Part shown: piece by piece, positions 6,201 to 6,612 of the stretch
Numbering within the stretch: position 1 is the stretch's first letter
Layout: each line of letters opens with the position of its first letter
From: Candidatus Dojkabacteria bacterium
Lineage (GTDB): Bacteria; Patescibacteriota; Dojkabacteria; SC72
NCBI GenBank assembly: GCA_012800885.1
Contig: JAAZIL010000065.1
Location: forward strand, 1-6,612
Length of the DNA: 6,612 nt
Reading direction: 5' to 3'
The notes under the pieces: generated by a model
What the model saw: the letters and a program-made list of their open reading frames with translations, nothing else
The model's database searches: none
Told to the model about the DNA's origin: nothing
Position numbers and translations under genes: made by a program

Positions 6201-6299
6201 TATTACTGCTGTCTTACCTGTACCCGCACCCGCTATTATTAACAGAGGGCCCTTTTTCCACTCTACTGCCTTTTTCTGATTTTCATTAAGATTAATCAT
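3216..6299 (-). CDS. UvrD/PcrA-type (SF1A) DNA helicase fused to a RecB/AddB-type iron-sulfur PD-(D/E)XK nuclease
   Basis: A 1027-residue helicase-nuclease, probably for DNA end processing in recombination repair. Helicase motifs, in order: Q motif LNENQKK (4-10), Walker A GAGTGKT (24-30), TFTEKAA (55-61), STFHSFC (82-88), Walker B LVDEYQDTN (231-239), VGDDDQAIYKFRG (271-283), TENYRS (305-310), TVHGAKGLEF (640-649) and RLFYVGATRAKEK (697-709) with the arginine finger R705. The nuclease (about 778-1025) has H817, D910 (GIIDRMD), D928 and K930 (EIIDYKTGK), and Q945/Y949 (QxxxY). C790, C1012, C1015 and C1021 match the iron-sulfur staple of AddB and AdnAB. An extra segment of roughly 25-30 residues (about 378-408) interrupts the usual link between 'EAEWVAREI' and 'DVAILVR'. 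All catalytic residues appear intact. The protein resembles one AdnAB-type subunit; no partner gene is in view. The ATG at 6299 overlaps the upstream gene by 8 bases, suggesting translational coupling. Confidence 0.95.
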   Translation of the reverse strand: MINLNENQKKAVEWKKGPLLIIAGAGTGKTAVITQRIIHILNSKWAKSDEVLALTFTEKAAGEMLERVEDELPLGYGDIWVSTFHSFCDRILKQEAYYMGLDSNYRLMNDAQSYMFFRKYLFDLPLKKFRPYGNPTKFIKDILSHFSRLQDEDVTPAEYIEYAKSLSKRGKIQKEEYEDTLELALVYEEYTKLKIANSKVDFGDLILLTIKLFREKPNVLKRYQEKFKYILVDEYQDTNYSQSVLVNILAGIDPKSDLSKIGKVNPNLTVVGDDDQAIYKFRGAAISNILQFKQYYPKAKEIVLTENYRSRQEILDGSYTLIKNNNPYRLEITEKVDKRLISKMSFPQDDDIVNLVVSQDGDGEAEWVAREILALTGHSQDTVVEKTQKYDQSGQSAFVELIPDRKYKFSDVAILVRAHAHAELVIQNLRYFGIPYKLGGSRGLYFRDEIKVLVAFLRLLTDYKDEISMYRVLNMNEWNLTSREFIEINRLAREQHISLLEQLESMFGVRVGKDMTFVISNMGEKVLSKEAIEGVQKLLVVFNDCIKMVKESVSIGQILYHFVQESGYIESLLEEKDGIAQFKVNNLNRFFNTIKEYETDNPESNIYEYIDFLNYSIEVGESPLVDQMDLTEYDAVNILTVHGAKGLEFPVVFLVNLVSDRFPSQNRRDTIPIPDELIKESLSGLDDREEHLAEERRLFYVGATRAKEKLYLSAANYYGTAKRKKRQSIFLNEIMDRDVTEEFDNPKIVKLEGDREIFSPVPEEDFNAKEIDIEVGRKVSYSQVNMYEVCPKKYEYAYVLKVPSKAHASLSFGSTVHNTLKDFYNIFKRYREGLGITDLPTKEDLVELFRKNWIKRGYESKKHEDSRKEDGVKILERYYDEFFNTEDVPYAIEKMFKVNLPDSSFVGIIDRMDLVDTVDDVPYVEIIDYKTGKLKSKLEAKKDLQLPLYCLFAEQSLGVKVVKAKYMFVEEGIEMEIDISQERKEIAKENVLDVIESIKRKEFKADPSLFKCKYCDYNSICKDAILN
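4124..4131 (-). other. A8 tract with in-frame A AAA AAA slippery heptamer at the helicase/nuclease boundary
   Basis: In the helicase gene, codons 723-726 read AGA AAA AAA AGA, eight consecutive A. The in-frame heptamer A AAA AAA fits the -1 slippery pattern X XXY YYZ. A -1 slip meets TGA at 4104-4102 after seven codons; a slip in the other direction meets TAA at 4108-4106. Either product, about 731 residues, keeps all helicase motifs and loses the nuclease. I see no stimulatory Shine-Dalgarno sequence or strong stem-loop beside it, so use of the site is unproven. Confidence 0.4.
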
Positions 6300-6612
6300 T
6301 AATAGCTATCTTTTTTAATTTTTCTATCTCATCACCCATACTCTCAGGACTTTTTAGAGCAGGAGTCTCTAGTATGAAAGGAATATTCTTAAATTCCTCT
6401 CTATGCAATATATTATACACTGTATCCAGACCTAATTTACCCTCACCAATATTTGCATGCCTATCCTTGTTACTTCCCAACTCCACAGCAGAGTCATTAA
6501 CATGAATTGCTTTTACTCGATTGTATCCCAGAGTTTCTCCTACATCATCTACTACTCCATCAAGATTATTAACCCAATCGTATCCAGCAGCGTATGTATG
6601 TTGTGTATCCAG
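6292..6612 (-). CDS. nfo: Endonuclease IV, AP endonuclease (C-terminal part; N-terminus outside window)
   Basis: The last 106 codons of a gene that enters from the right edge; the family is usually about 280 residues. Endonuclease IV cuts the DNA backbone 5' to abasic sites in base excision repair, using three metal ions (zinc in the E. coli enzyme). Numbering from the first visible residue, the C-terminal family motifs are all present: LDTQHTYAAGYD (1-12), IHVNDS (36-41), LGSNKDRHANIGEG (45-58) and PFILETP (78-84). By comparison with E. coli Nfo, the metal ligands are D2, H5, H37, D50, H52 and E82, all conserved. The visible reading frame is open from the window edge to the TAA, so there is no sign of decay. 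The gene overlaps the helicase-nuclease start by 8 bases, indicating a shared repair operon. Confidence 0.93.
   Translation of the reverse strand: MDTQHTYAAGYDWVNNLDGVVDDVGETLGYNRVKAIHVNDSAVELGSNKDRHANIGEGKLGLDTVYNILHREEFKNIPFILETPALKSPESMGDEIEKLKKIAIND

Overview
The window is AT-rich, and every gene I can support lies on the minus strand, so transcription runs from the right end to the left. The likely source is a member of the Candidate Phyla Radiation (Patescibacteria), possibly near Microgenomates. The grounds are a run of small two-helix proteins of the 'T4SS pilin' type common in those genomes, a SpoIID/LytB protein of the CPR style (THRNGMSQWGA followed by EVPESWP), tight gene packing and no clear Shine-Dalgarno sequences. 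This assignment is inference. The standard bacterial code fits: a 1027-codon gene has no internal TGA, and one pilin gene ends in TGA.

Right part (6612 to 3216): the 3' half of an endonuclease IV gene (nfo; abasic-site repair) overlaps by 8 bases the start of a large UvrD/PcrA-type helicase. The helicase is fused to a C-terminal RecB/AddB-type PD-(D/E)XK nuclease with four iron-sulfur cysteines. The two genes look like a DNA-repair operon. The helicase gene carries an A8 tract, read A AAA AAA in frame, exactly where the helicase part ends. A slip there would give a nuclease-free helicase.

Middle part (3180 to 1455): five consecutive small genes (93 to 123 codons) encode two-helix membrane proteins. 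They align without gaps over their core: an aromatic residue at -25, Gly at 0, Ala at +8 and Gly at +18. They are divergent paralogues of a VirB2/TrbC-like pilin family, and form the most unusual element of the window. No secretion ATPase or channel gene is in view.

Left part (1357 to 1, cut off at the window edge): a secreted protein with a signal peptide, a long PcsB/EnvC-like coiled coil and a SpoIID/LytB peptidoglycan-cleaving domain. It may open the cell wall for the pilin-like assembly next to it, but only gene order supports that link. It has its own extended -10 promoter, placed so that the transcript would begin at the ATG.

No tRNA, rRNA, CRISPR array, insertion sequence or convincing intrinsic terminator was seen. 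No gap between genes exceeds 97 bases.
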